From NCBI RefSeq assembly GCF_001458435.1, contig NZ_CYSF01000006.1, forward strand, positions 372,001-436,000: 64,000 nucleotides of DNA, written 5' to 3'. The DNA is from Thalassovita mediterranea. GTDB lineage: Bacteria; Pseudomonadota; Alphaproteobacteria; Rhodobacterales; Rhodobacteraceae. A program made the translations under genes and the position numbers. A model generated the notes under the pieces. The model was given only the letters and a program-made list of their open reading frames with translations. It made no database searches and was not told where the DNA came from. Below, piece by piece: positions 1 through 7,808 of this stretch. The first letter of the stretch is position 1. Each line of letters starts with the position of its first letter.

Positions 1-155
1 CGCATTTCGCGGGTCATAGCGCGGAAATCGCCATCCCAGCTGCCCCAATCGCGCAGCATTGCCTCTTTCACAGTAACAGAGGTTGTCAGGGGGCCAGGGG
101 TCAGCAGGTATGGATCCTGCGGGAGAGAAGAGGAATGAGGCACAGGAGTTTGCAT
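1..155 (-). CDS. phnW: 2-aminoethylphosphonate-pyruvate transaminase, N-terminal part (gene runs off the window)
   Basis: Only the first 51 codons are present; the gene continues past base 1. The ATG is at 153-155, with AAAGGCG a few bases upstream as a ribosome site. The translated start carries the PhnW N-terminal signature [11 protein letters not shown] followed by [12 protein letters not shown], seen in this PLP fold-type I family. PhnW moves the amino group of 2-aminoethylphosphonate to pyruvate, giving phosphonoacetaldehyde and alanine, the first step in using this natural phosphonate for N and P. A LysR gene lies directly upstream on the same strand with an operator-like palindrome between, so substrate-responsive control is likely. 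Catalytic lysine and C-terminus lie outside the window. Confidence 0.85.
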   Translation of the reverse strand, partial: MQTPVPHSSSLPQDPYLLTPGPLTTSVTVKEAMLRDWGSWDGDFRAMTREM

Positions 156-205
156 CGGGAACGCCTTTGAGTCTGAAGATCCCTTCCCGATTATAGTCAA
201 TTAAG

Positions 206-224
206 ATCAATGATAATAATTGAT
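206..224. promoter_or_regulatory. LysR-type operator candidate upstream of phnW
   Basis: A 19-bp AT-rich inverted repeat, arms ATCAAT (206-211) and ATTGAT (219-224) with a 7-bp spacer, lies 51 bp upstream of the phnW start and between phnW and the LysR gene. It has the T-N11-A shape typical of LysR-family boxes (for example T207 to A219). Binding by the adjacent regulator is inferred, not shown. Confidence 0.5.
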
Positions 225-288
225 AGTTTTTAGCTATAGATTGTATCCTGTCGCGAATTCGTCACCGATCCGTTGTCCAAATGTCAGA

Positions 289-1164
289 TCAACTGGACGC
301 CTGCCGCGCCATTTCCAAGAAAGCCTGCACGGTGGACACCATACGCCGTTCGGGCAAATGCGCTACAAACTGCGCCACAGGGATCACCGGATCAGAAATT
401 GGCACTGCGCTGATACCCGTTTCTTGCGTCACCTCGCAATCCAGGCCGATGCCCAGACCGATGCCGCCGCGCACCAGTTCCACAATAGATCCCCAAGACC
501 CCACTGCGAGACTGGTGGTCATTTGCAACTGCAACAGGGACGCCTGTGCATCGAACATCCGGCGGGTGCTTGAACTGGCTTCGCGCTGGATCAACGGCTG
601 ACCAACCAGATCGCGTAGCGCGACGCTATCGCGACCAGCAAATTCATGATCCTGCGGGACCGCCACAATCACCCGCATATCGCAAATTTTGGCCCCTGCC
701 AGATGGGCAGGCAATTCCCGAGCGGTGACACAAATCGCATCCAAATCGCCATTTTCCAGCGCGACGATCAAATCGTGTGACGCCATAGCGCGGGCTTCGA
801 CCTGAACAGCCGGATACCGGTGCATGAACCGCGTCAAAATAGGCATGGCCACCTGATAGGTCGAATAGCCGACCCGCAGCTGGCCTGTCTCCAATGACTT
901 TTTACTGTTCAGGGTGCGTTCCAGTTCATCCACCAGCACGAGGATGGATCGAATCTTGGGCAAGATGGCAAGTAGGTCGGCGGTTGCTGACACCTCATGT
1001 CCGCGACGATCCAAAAGTTTGGTACGGAACCGGTTTTCAACAGCGGTGACATGGTTGGAAACCGAAGGCTGGGAAATGCCCAATCGTTTGGCAGCCCCTG
1101 AAAACGACCCACTTTCAGCAACTGCTTCGATCGCCCGCATTTGCGGCAGTGACAAACCCTTCAT
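289..1164 (-). CDS. LysR-family regulator, probable regulator of phnW
   Basis: 291 residues, the usual LysR length. The N-terminal winged helix (about residues 5-64) includes GAAKRLGISQPSVSNHV as the recognition helix region; the rest is a periplasmic-binding-protein-like effector domain. ATG at 1162-1164. It is upstream of and codirectional with phnW, separated by 133 bp that hold an inverted-repeat operator candidate. LysR proteins next to phnW/phnX/phnA genes in many proteobacteria activate 2-aminoethylphosphonate use; this role is inferred from position. The ligand cannot be read from sequence. Confidence 0.85.
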   Translation of the reverse strand: MKGLSLPQMRAIEAVAESGSFSGAAKRLGISQPSVSNHVTAVENRFRTKLLDRRGHEVSATADLLAILPKIRSILVLVDELERTLNSKKSLETGQLRVGYSTYQVAMPILTRFMHRYPAVQVEARAMASHDLIVALENGDLDAICVTARELPAHLAGAKICDMRVIVAVPQDHEFAGRDSVALRDLVGQPLIQREASSSTRRMFDAQASLLQLQMTTSLAVGSWGSIVELVRGGIGLGIGLDCEVTQETGISAVPISDPVIPVAQFVAHLPERRMVSTVQAFLEMARQASS

Positions 1165-1243
1165 GTCTCGTCCCTATTGCTGTCCGCTGACATGCACCGA
1201 TGGCTTGATATTAGCCTATCAACCCCGTGTCACAACACGATAG

Positions 1244-1330
1244 TGGTACCCGCGGCCGGACTCGAACCGGCACGGCCTATACGGCCTAGAGATTTTAAGT
1301 CTCCTGTGTCTACCATTCCACCACGCGGGC
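1244..1330 (-). tRNA. tRNA-Leu, anticodon UAA
   Basis: 87 nt including an encoded CCA (TGG on the + strand at 1244-1246). The acceptor arm is GCCCGCG paired with CGCGGGT (one G-U pair), discriminator A. The anticodon stem-loop GAGAC-TTAAAAT-CTC... places TAA as anticodon, the variable arm is long as in class II tRNAs, and the T arm is GCCGGTTCGAGTCCGGC. All fit tRNA-Leu(UAA). It stands alone between a LysR gene and a TPR gene. Confidence 0.95.
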
Positions 1331-1431
1331 AGCATTTTTGGGAACGCCCCAAAGAACGGTTTCGCGGCGACCATAACGAAAACATAGCAGGTGTAAAGAC
1401 GCCCTTTTGGAGCGTTATGCGTTGGAAACGT

Positions 1432-2001
1432 TCAAAGATCCGTGTCTTTATCGGGGGTGCCCTGCGGCAACAGCATGCTACGTTCCGGCAACCACGGGTT
1501 AAGCGCCAAGGCCTGACGCAACAACACCTGCCCCTCTGCCAGACGGTTCAACCCCATCAAGGTCAGCGCCTTACCAGCAAGAGCCGCGACATGGGTGGGT
1601 GAGCGTTCCAAGGCACGATCCAGATCTGCCAGCGCTGCTTCATAGTCCTGTGTTAGAAACAGAACAAAGGCGCGTTGATTATACCCCTCAGCATAGTCGG
1701 GACAGTAAGAGACAAGAGCATCGAAATCCGCTTTGGCCCCGATAAAATCATAGGATGCACGTTTGGACATCCCCCGATCCAAGATCGCCTGCGCGACCTC
1801 ATCCGGTGCCTTGGCCCAAAGCGCCCACATCTCATTGCTGATCAACTGACCCGATCGCGCGTCCGGTGCCACCCGTGCCTGATTAAGCAACGCCGCGATC
1901 TGATCACCGTGATCAGCCACAGGCGGGCAATCCGACGCATAAAGAGGACCGGATATGGTTGCAAAAAAGGCGACAGCGGAGAGGGACAAGGCGCGTTTCA
2001 T
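1432..2001 (-). CDS. exported TPR-repeat protein, function unknown
   Basis: 189 residues from the ATG at 1999-2001; a start nine codons earlier is possible but would put charged sequence before the signal peptide. Residues 1-22 (KRALSLSAVAFFATISGPLYA) look like a Sec signal with an A-x-A cleavage site, so the mature protein begins near ASDCPP. The C-terminal half holds two or three tetratricopeptide repeats (YAEGYNQRAFVLF, DYEAALADLDRALERSP, HVAALAGKALTLMGL), indicating a periplasmic protein-interaction scaffold. Two cysteines (CPP and SYCPDYA) could pair. No enzyme motif seen. Divergent from the rhomboid gene. Confidence 0.75.
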   Translation of the reverse strand: MKRALSLSAVAFFATISGPLYASDCPPVADHGDQIAALLNQARVAPDARSGQLISNEMWALWAKAPDEVAQAILDRGMSKRASYDFIGAKADFDALVSYCPDYAEGYNQRAFVLFLTQDYEAALADLDRALERSPTHVAALAGKALTLMGLNRLAEGQVLLRQALALNPWLPERSMLLPQGTPDKDTDL

Positions 2002-2094
2002 GACGGAAATGGTGGCACAAATCGCCAACGGATCAAGTCACGGCTGCGCGATCATACATTGACAGCATCCGCTGCAACGCAGAGATTTTGCAAC

Positions 2095-2841
2095 ATGCTT
2101 CCTATTCGCGACCACAACCCGTCCAGCAGAACGCCCTTTGTCACATATGCGCTGATTGCGATCAACGTGCTGATATTCGTCGGCTATTCCGACATGTTTG
2201 CAGACCAACGCCGTCTTTTTGCGTTCTTTGACGCGTGGGCGCTGTATCCCGATCGCATCAGTCGGGGTGAGGATCTGCATGGGCTGTTCAGCACTATGTT
2301 TTTACACGGCGGCTGGATGCACCTTGGGGGAAATATGCTGTTCCTGTGGATTTTCGGCGACAATCTGGAGGATGAGATGGGCCATCTCGGCTATCTGATA
2401 TTCTATCTTGTCTCTGGCCTGGCTGCTGCGCTGGCCCATGTCGTAGCCGCACCATGGTCTAACGTGCCAACAGTTGGCGCCTCTGGGGCCATCGCGGGCG
2501 TGATGGGCGGCTATTTGCTGCTGTTTCCACGTGCGCGGGTGGATATCCTGTTCTTCATCGTCTTTCTGGTGCGCATCTTCACCGTGCCCGCGTGGATCGT
2601 TCTGGCGGCCTGGTTCGGCTTTCAAATCCTTGGTGGCGCGGATGCAAATGCGGGTGATGGCGGGGTCGCTTACTGGGCCCATGCAGGCGGTTTTGTTGCC
2701 GGATTTGTCCTGACCATTCCCCTATGGCTGCGGCGGGGCGCGACAGGCTATTGGAAACGCCAAAGCGGTCGCCCACGCCATCCGGAAGTGCAATATCACT
2801 ACTCCACCAGCCGCATCCCCACTGTAAGGAGGAAAAAATGA
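2095..2841 (+). CDS. rhomboid-family intramembrane serine protease
   Basis: 248 residues from the ATG at 2095; the open frame extends upstream but the conserved start MLPIRDHNPS is here. Six or so hydrophobic segments, the GWMHLGGNMLFLWIFGDN segment typical of the second/third helices, and the catalytic pair: Ser130 in GASGAIAG and His196 in YWAHAGGF. Rhomboids cut transmembrane substrates inside the membrane using this Ser-His dyad. The basic C-terminal tail is cytoplasmic by prediction. The stop codon overlaps the next gene's start (ATGA at 2838-2841), so the two are translationally coupled. The substrate is unknown. Confidence 0.92.
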   Translation: MLPIRDHNPSSRTPFVTYALIAINVLIFVGYSDMFADQRRLFAFFDAWALYPDRISRGEDLHGLFSTMFLHGGWMHLGGNMLFLWIFGDNLEDEMGHLGYLIFYLVSGLAAALAHVVAAPWSNVPTVGASGAIAGVMGGYLLLFPRARVDILFFIVFLVRIFTVPAWIVLAAWFGFQILGGADANAGDGGVAYWAHAGGFVAGFVLTIPLWLRRGATGYWKRQSGRPRHPEVQYHYSTSRIPTVRRKK

Positions 2842-3218
2842 CTGTTTCGCGAACAAACCCCGTCAAACTAACTTGTCACTGCGGCGCGGTTGAGCTGCGC
2901 GTGCGCCTCAGCGATGGGCTGAACACCGCGCGACGCTGCGATTGTTCGTTCTGCCGCCGCCGTGGTGCCATCGCGGTATCCGCCCCACTGGATGGGATTG
3001 AGGTGGTGAGAGGCGCGGAGAACCTGACGCTATACACGTGGGGCACCGGCACGGCGAAGCACCATTTCTGCAAGACCTGCGGCATCTACACCCATCACCA
3101 ACGGCGGTCGAACCCGAATGAATACGGCGTGAACGCCGCCTGCATCGAAGGCGTCAATCCGCGTGATCTGGGGGACGTCGACTGGGCCGATGGGGTCAAC
3201 CATCCCAGTGATCGCTAA
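2838..3218 (+). CDS. GFA-family (glutathione-dependent formaldehyde-activating-like) zinc protein
   Basis: 126 residues. Start at 2838 is fixed by a strong AAGGAGG ribosome site at 2826-2832 within the end of the rhomboid gene. Zinc ligands characteristic of the GFA fold are present: CHCGAVEL near the N-terminus, CDCSFCRRRG about residues 35-44, and CKTCGIYTHH about residues 76-85. Family members bind two zincs; Gfa itself was reported to promote S-hydroxymethylglutathione formation, but most homologues, including this short one, have no proven activity. Coupled to the rhomboid gene by a 4-base overlap; followed by a strong terminator. Confidence 0.88.
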   Translation: MTVSRTNPVKLTCHCGAVELRVRLSDGLNTARRCDCSFCRRRGAIAVSAPLDGIEVVRGAENLTLYTWGTGTAKHHFCKTCGIYTHHQRRSNPNEYGVNAACIEGVNPRDLGDVDWADGVNHPSDR

Positions 3219-3235
3219 CCCCACGCGCGCAAAGA

Positions 3236-3267
3236 AAAACCGCCCGACTGTCGCAGCGGGCGGTTTT
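3236..3267. terminator. bidirectional rho-independent terminator
   Basis: Perfect 11-bp inverted repeat AAAACCGCCCG / CGGGCGGTTTT with a 10-nt loop lies between the convergent GFA gene and suhB. The arms end in T-runs on both strands, so it can stop transcription from either side. Confidence 0.9.
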
Positions 3268-3293
3268 CAAACTGTCACTCAAGATCGTGCGGC

Positions 3294-4088
3294 TTAATCG
3301 CGGGCGCGGATGATCTTGGCGAATTTTTCAAAAATGTCGTTGTTGGCGATCACCAGATTGCCGTCACGCAGGGGATCTTGGCCTTCGCGGATCGGGCCGA
3401 TCATTGCGCCAGCTTCGGTCGCGATCAACGCACCGGCGGCGATGTCCCAGATGTTCAGCTCACGCTCCCAGTAGCCGTCGTAACGGCCAGCCGCCACATA
3501 GGCCAGATCCAGCGCGGCAGAGCCGAAGCGGCGCACGCCTGCACATTCAGGCATGATACGCGCCAGATCCTGCAGGGTGGCAGGCAGGGTGCGTTTTGCC
3601 GCAAACGGAATGCCGGTGGCAAACACGGATTCGATCATCCGGTGACGGCCCGATACACGCAGACGGTTGCTGTCGTTCAGCCATGCGCCAGCGCCTTTTT
3701 CAGCGTAGAACATTTCGTCCTTGGCCGCGTCGTAAACAACGCCCGATACGATCTGGCCCTTATGTTCCAGCGCAATGGAAATGGCCCAGTGCGGCAGACC
3801 GTGCAGGAAGTTGGTGGTGCCATCCAGCGGATCAACGATCCAGCGACGGGTCGGGTCCTGACCCTCTTCCTCACCGCTTTCTTCGCCCAGCCAGCCGTAG
3901 GTGGGACGTGCACCCATCAGTTCGGCCTTCAGGATTTCTTCGGCAGCCATGTCAGCCTTGGACACAAAATCGCCCGCGCCTTTCATCGACACCTGCAGGT
4001 TTTCCACCTCGCGGAAGTCCTTCACCAGCGACCGGCCTGCCTTGCGGGCGGCTTTGATCATGATGTTGAGATTTGCACTGCCTTGCAT
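3294..4088 (-). CDS. suhB: inositol-1-monophosphatase family protein
   Basis: 264 residues from the ATG at 4086-4088 (MQGSANLNIMIKAARKAG); an upstream in-frame start adds 20 non-conserved residues. The Mg-dependent FIG superfamily motifs are intact: GDFVSKAD, GEESGEE (metal-binding Glu), WIVDPLDGTTNFLHG (Asp-Pro-Leu-Asp-Gly-Thr), and WERELNIWDIAAGALIATEAG near the C-terminus. The enzyme hydrolyses inositol 1-phosphate; in E. coli SuhB also binds RNA polymerase and the Nus complex for rRNA antitermination. Monocistronic by context, with its own terminator. Confidence 0.93.
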   Translation of the reverse strand: MQGSANLNIMIKAARKAGRSLVKDFREVENLQVSMKGAGDFVSKADMAAEEILKAELMGARPTYGWLGEESGEEEGQDPTRRWIVDPLDGTTNFLHGLPHWAISIALEHKGQIVSGVVYDAAKDEMFYAEKGAGAWLNDSNRLRVSGRHRMIESVFATGIPFAAKRTLPATLQDLARIMPECAGVRRFGSAALDLAYVAAGRYDGYWERELNIWDIAAGALIATEAGAMIGPIREGQDPLRDGNLVIANNDIFEKFAKIIRARD

Positions 4089-4257
4089 CGGTGAGGCTCC
4101 TCGAGTTTGCGGGCGTTTGTTCGGCGCGGTTGTTCGGTCTGGCGCCACGGCGCGCGTTCAAGCCGTGCGTATAGGCTGGGTTTGCCTTTTTGCCAAGGGG
4201 GTTTCGCCTTGCGTAGGGTGCATATCTGCGTTGCGATCGCGCCTTTGGCCTCTTGTG

Positions 4258-5163
4258 TTATTGGCGTTGCAGTTTCACGGGTTCCGTTCTGGCAAGACGG
4301 ATGAAGTGCGATACGAACGGGCGCGTCACATCCTCTGTGCGCACGGCGGCGTATAGACGTTTTGTAAGGCCATTTTCTGTGATCGGGCGGGTCACATAGT
4401 CAGAGGAATACTTCACCTCCCGCACCACCCAATCGGGCAGGACCGCAACACCGCGGTTTGAGGCGACCAGCAAAAGGATCACGGCGGTCAATTCCACCTG
4501 CCGCTGGGCAGCAGGCTCCACACCTGCGGGGGTCAATAATTCGGTAAAGACATCCAAACGTGCGCGGTCCACCGGATAGGTGATCAGCGTTTCACCCTCA
4601 AAATCAGCGGCCTCGACCCACTCTTTCTGCGCCAGCGGATGTGTGGCGGCGGCGACAAAGACCGGCGCGTAGTCAAATAGCGGAATGAACTCCACCCCTT
4701 CGATATCCTCTGGATCAGAGGATACGACCAGATCCACCTCTTCCTTCTGCAGGGCAGGCAGCGCATCGAAGGCAAGGCCAGGGCGGATGTCCACGTCTAC
4801 CTCGCCCCATGCTTTGCGGAACTGCTCCAGCACCGGAAACAGCCATTCAAAACATGCGTGACATTCGATAGCGATATGCAGACGACCGGTTTTGCCTGAC
4901 AGGATGCCCTTAAACTGTTCCTCCAGCGCGGCCATTTCCGGCAAGATCTTTTCCGCCGTTTGCAACAGGCGTCGACCGGCAGCCGTTAGCTGCATTGGTT
5001 TGGAGCGGCGCACGAACAGTTCCACCCCGGTTTGTTCTTCGAGGTGTTTGATCTGATGCGACAGCGCCGATTGGGTGATGTGCAGCCGATCCGCTGCGCG
5101 GGCCAGGCTGCCCGCTTCATCAATCGCTTTGATCGTGCGTAGGTGGCGCAGCTCAATATGCAT
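4258..5163 (-). CDS. metR: MetR, LysR-family activator of methionine biosynthesis
   Basis: 301 residues from the ATG at 5161-5163; a TTG three codons earlier is less likely. N-terminal winged helix LARAADRLHITQSALSHQIKHLE matches MetR. The effector domain has the MetR hallmark AIECHACFEWLFPVLEQFR and DLVVSSDPEDIEGVEFIPLFDYA, close to the enteric MetR pattern (ECH...W, FDY). MetR responds to homocysteine. It is transcribed divergently from metF with 102 bp between, the standard MetR arrangement, and that gap has two MetR-like half-palindromes. Confidence 0.92.
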   Translation of the reverse strand: MHIELRHLRTIKAIDEAGSLARAADRLHITQSALSHQIKHLEEQTGVELFVRRSKPMQLTAAGRRLLQTAEKILPEMAALEEQFKGILSGKTGRLHIAIECHACFEWLFPVLEQFRKAWGEVDVDIRPGLAFDALPALQKEEVDLVVSSDPEDIEGVEFIPLFDYAPVFVAAATHPLAQKEWVEAADFEGETLITYPVDRARLDVFTELLTPAGVEPAAQRQVELTAVILLLVASNRGVAVLPDWVVREVKYSSDYVTRPITENGLTKRLYAAVRTEDVTRPFVSHFIRLARTEPVKLQRQ

Positions 5164-5165
5164 TA

Positions 5166-5209
5166 TGAACAAACCTCAACTTGACTATTAGTATTATGAA
5201 GTTGTCTCA
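5166..5209. promoter_or_regulatory. two MetR-like sites in the metR-metF intergenic region
   Basis: TGAA-N5-CTCA occurs twice, at 5166-5178 and 5197-5209, both one base from the enteric MetR consensus TGAA-N5-TTCA. The copies are exactly 31 bp apart (about three helical turns). The first overlaps the metR start region, the second is 57 bp upstream of metF. Binding is inferred from the neighbour and the consensus. Confidence 0.55.
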
Positions 5210-5265
5210 CATACAGCTTTTCACGACAAGGGAAACAACACGTCATTCTGTTTGGAGTACCCCTC

Positions 5266-6144
5266 ATGCCCGTTTCCCCGTCTGTGCCTGCTGTATCGTT
5301 TGAATTCTTCCCGCCGCAAAATCTGGAGGCATCGTTCCGCCTGTGGGACACAGTTCAGGTATTGGCCCCGCTGGCACCGCGCTTTGTGTCCGTCACCTAC
5401 GGCGCGGGCGGCACCACGCGGGATCTGACCCGCGATGCAGTGGCAACTTTGCACAAAACATCGGGCCTGAACGTCGCCGCGCATCTGACCTGTGTAGAGG
5501 CGACGCGCACTGAAACGCTGGCCATTGCCGATGAATTTGCAGCTGCGGGCGTCACCGACATTGTCGCCCTGCGAGGCGACCCGCCCAAGGGCGCAAACGG
5601 GTTTCAGCCGCACACAGACGGGTTCGCCAGCTCGATTGAACTGATCGAAGCGCTGGCAGAGACTGGCAAGTTCAACATCCGCGTTGGCGCCTACCCTGAG
5701 AAGCACCCCGAAAGCCCCTCCTCCGCTGCCGACGTTGACTGGCTGAAGCGCAAACTGGATGCAGGCGCGGACGAAGCACTGACGCAGTTTTTCTTTGAGG
5801 CAGACACCTTCTTCCGTTTCCGCGATGCCTGCGCCAAGGCAGGGATCGACGATCGCGTCGTGCCCGGCATCCTGCCGATTGAGAATTTCAAAGGTGTGGC
5901 AAAGTTTGCCCAGCGCTGCGGCACCTCGGTGCCTGCATGGGTTACGCAGGCCTTTGAGAAGGCAGAGCGGATCGACCAGCAAGATCTCTTGGCCACTGCG
6001 CTGTGTTCTGAACTGTGCAGCGAACTGATCGAGGGCGGCGTTGACAAGCTGCATTTCTACACACTGAACCGCCCTGAACTGACCCGCGATGTATGTCATG
6101 TGCTGGGGATCACACCGCAAGTTGGTCTTCAGAACGTAGCGTAA
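5266..6144 (+). CDS. metF: 5,10-methylenetetrahydrofolate reductase
   Basis: 292 residues with GGAG at 5254-5257 upstream of the ATG. MetF motifs: SFEFFPPQN at the N-terminus (catalytic Glu), SVTYGAGGTTR, HLTCVEATR, DIVALRGDPP, RVGAYPEKHPES, and TQFFFEAD. These form the FAD-binding TIM barrel that reduces 5,10-methylene-THF to 5-methyl-THF, the methyl donor for methionine synthase. The divergent metR and MetR-like sites point to homocysteine-responsive activation. A 25-base inverted repeat follows before the next gene. Methylene-THF supply can come from the fhs/folD genes at 54-58 kb. Confidence 0.96.
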   Translation: MPVSPSVPAVSFEFFPPQNLEASFRLWDTVQVLAPLAPRFVSVTYGAGGTTRDLTRDAVATLHKTSGLNVAAHLTCVEATRTETLAIADEFAAAGVTDIVALRGDPPKGANGFQPHTDGFASSIELIEALAETGKFNIRVGAYPEKHPESPSSAADVDWLKRKLDAGADEALTQFFFEADTFFRFRDACAKAGIDDRVVPGILPIENFKGVAKFAQRCGTSVPAWVTQAFEKAERIDQQDLLATALCSELCSELIEGGVDKLHFYTLNRPELTRDVCHVLGITPQVGLQNVA

Positions 6145-6181
6145 TGCGATCGCGCACTTGCGGCTTTAACGCGAAAGTTAC

Positions 6182-6206
6182 AGCCTCCCTCGGATCGAGG
6201 GAGGCT
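6182..6206 (+). promoter_or_regulatory. hairpin covering the ribosome site of the thioesterase gene
   Basis: Perfect 11-bp arms AGCCTCCCTCG and CGAGGGAGGCT with a 3-nt loop. The right arm contains GGGAGG, the only Shine-Dalgarno candidate for the ATG at 6212. No T-run follows, so it is a poor intrinsic terminator for metF and more like a structure that hides the ribosome site. Confidence 0.6.
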
Positions 6207-6211
6207 CAACC

Positions 6212-6709
6212 ATGACAGAGACACGGAAACAGTATTTCGCCAACAGTGCCGATGAAATGATGACCACAGCGGAAATGCTGTCCATTTCCGGTCTGGAAGC
6301 GATGCAAAGCACGCTGAACGGCGACTCACCAGCTGCGCCGATTGGAAAATTGATGGGCTTCCGCCTCGACACTGTTGAGGATGGCGAGGTCAGCTTTGTC
6401 GGGGCGCCGCAGTTTGAATCGACCAACCCGATGGGATCGGTGCATGGCGGTTGGTATGGCACAGTGCTGGACAGCTGCATGGGCTGCGCGGTGATGACCA
6501 AGGTGCCGCAAGGCAGCGTCTACACCACGATGGAGTACAAAATTAACATCATCCGCCCCATCCCCGTCGGCACCGAGGTGCGCGCAGTGGGCCGTGTGCA
6601 ACATGCGGGCCGCTCTAGCGGGATTGCCAATGGCGAAATCCGCGGTGTCGCCGATGATCGCCTTTATGCCACCGGATCGACCACCTGCATCATCATGAAG
6701 ATGAAGTAA
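6212..6709 (+). CDS. PaaI/hotdog-fold acyl-CoA thioesterase
   Basis: 165 residues. The hotdog-fold thioesterase core is visible: PIGKLMGFRLDTVEDGEVSF, then NPMGSVHGGWYGTVLDSCMGCAV, where the VHGG segment begins the hotdog helix, and TTMEYKINIIRPIPVGTEV. It probably hydrolyses a medium or aromatic acyl-CoA; substrate is not evident. The 3' end overlaps the convergent DUF2235 gene by 17 bp. The start codon follows a hairpin that contains its Shine-Dalgarno sequence. Confidence 0.88.
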   Translation: MTETRKQYFANSADEMMTTAEMLSISGLEAMQSTLNGDSPAAPIGKLMGFRLDTVEDGEVSFVGAPQFESTNPMGSVHGGWYGTVLDSCMGCAVMTKVPQGSVYTTMEYKINIIRPIPVGTEVRAVGRVQHAGRSSGIANGEIRGVADDRLYATGSTTCIIMKMK

Positions 6710-7808
6710 CCTCACCGCCGACAGGATCGGGAACAGGTTCGGCCAGTGCCGCCGCCTGCGCGCGTTGGGGCGCGGGGGCTGTGGGCAATGCGGTAGCGGT
6801 GGCGTGCATATGTTCCGACACGTCCTGCCCAATGCGGCGTTTCTTGCGCAACAGGAACATCTTGCCCCAGCCACGCCATGATCCGACAGAGGGCGCGTTT
6901 GCATCGCAGGGAAAGCGGGCGCGCCAACCCTCGGGCAGTGACAGGCCACAGGCTTCGGCATGTTCCAGCATCCAGACCAGTGGGATATTCGACAGGGGGC
7001 GGGCGGCGTGGAACATATCCAATTGCCCGCCGATATCGCCGTGACTGCCACGGAACCACACCTGCTCAACGCGGCATGTACTGGGCTTTTCACATTCCCA
7101 CAGGATCGGATCAAACACCTGCCGCGTTTCATCCAACGCCAGCGCGTGAAACCCGTGTTTGACCGAGGCCCCGAGGTGGTGATTGTGAAAACCGTGCTTC
7201 ACCTCGGCCCATTTCCAGAAAAACGGCAACCGCACGCCCAGCGCCTTAACCGTGTCCCAGACGCCGATCATCTCGATCTCGACCTCATCATGACAATAGG
7301 CCAGCGTAAAGGTCGCGGCCGCATCGCTGCCGGGTGTGCATTCGTAATGGCGGTACGCCTGTTGGATATTGCGTTCGGTGGCGTGTTCGGCGCGCAATAG
7401 GCCGACCTGATCAATCACTCCGGCAAGGGAGCGCACAGCATAAGCACCGCGTGAATAGCCCATCAGGAAGATCTGATCGCCCGGGCGGTAGCGCGAGGCC
7501 AGATAGCCATAGGCGCGGCGGATTTGGCGATTGATCCCCCGCCCCATCATTACATCCGGTGCATGGCGCCATTCACCCCATTGCACGCCCGCCTCATAGT
7601 AAACAGACACCGGCGACCCGATTTCCGAAATCAACCGGTAGGCCAACCCTGCGTTCGTCTCACACCCCGGTGTCAGTGACGACATGGTGCCGTCCAGTAT
7701 GATCACATGCGTAACGTTGCCCCGCGTCGCCGGCATCGGGGATCGCCCTGACCAACGGCCGGGCTTGATCCATTCGATGAGGCGTTTGGTGACGTTACTG
7801 AGCGGCAT
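6693..7808 (-). CDS. DUF2235 alpha/beta-hydrolase-like protein
   Basis: 371 residues from the ATG at 7806-7808, which overlaps the end of the upstream molybdenum hydroxylase gene by 14 bp; the open frame runs further upstream but only as a shadow. DUF2235 features: HVIILDGTMSSL near the N-terminus, FLMGYSRGAYAVRSLAG (nucleophile-elbow type GYSRG), IGVWDTVKALG and VWFRGSHGDIGGQ. DUF2235 proteins are predicted serine hydrolases; relatives include the Tle1-type phospholipase effectors of type VI secretion, but no VgrG, PAAR or immunity gene is near, so a housekeeping hydrolase is more likely. C-terminal 60 residues are basic then Ala/Pro-rich. Confidence 0.85.
   Translation of the reverse strand: MPLSNVTKRLIEWIKPGRWSGRSPMPATRGNVTHVIILDGTMSSLTPGCETNAGLAYRLISEIGSPVSVYYEAGVQWGEWRHAPDVMMGRGINRQIRRAYGYLASRYRPGDQIFLMGYSRGAYAVRSLAGVIDQVGLLRAEHATERNIQQAYRHYECTPGSDAAATFTLAYCHDEVEIEMIGVWDTVKALGVRLPFFWKWAEVKHGFHNHHLGASVKHGFHALALDETRQVFDPILWECEKPSTCRVEQVWFRGSHGDIGGQLDMFHAARPLSNIPLVWMLEHAEACGLSLPEGWRARFPCDANAPSVGSWRGWGKMFLLRKKRRIGQDVSEHMHATATALPTAPAPQRAQAAALAEPVPDPVGGEVTSSS

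Noticed and set aside
5164-5265. SAM or other riboswitch upstream of metF
   Set aside because: The 102-bp divergent gap is too short and lacks pairing typical of SAM-II or SAM/SAH switches; MetR-like sites explain control better.
6693-7808. DUF2235 gene as a type VI effector
   Set aside because: The family includes Tle1 effectors, but no VgrG, PAAR, adaptor or immunity gene lies near, and it is coupled to a metabolic gene.
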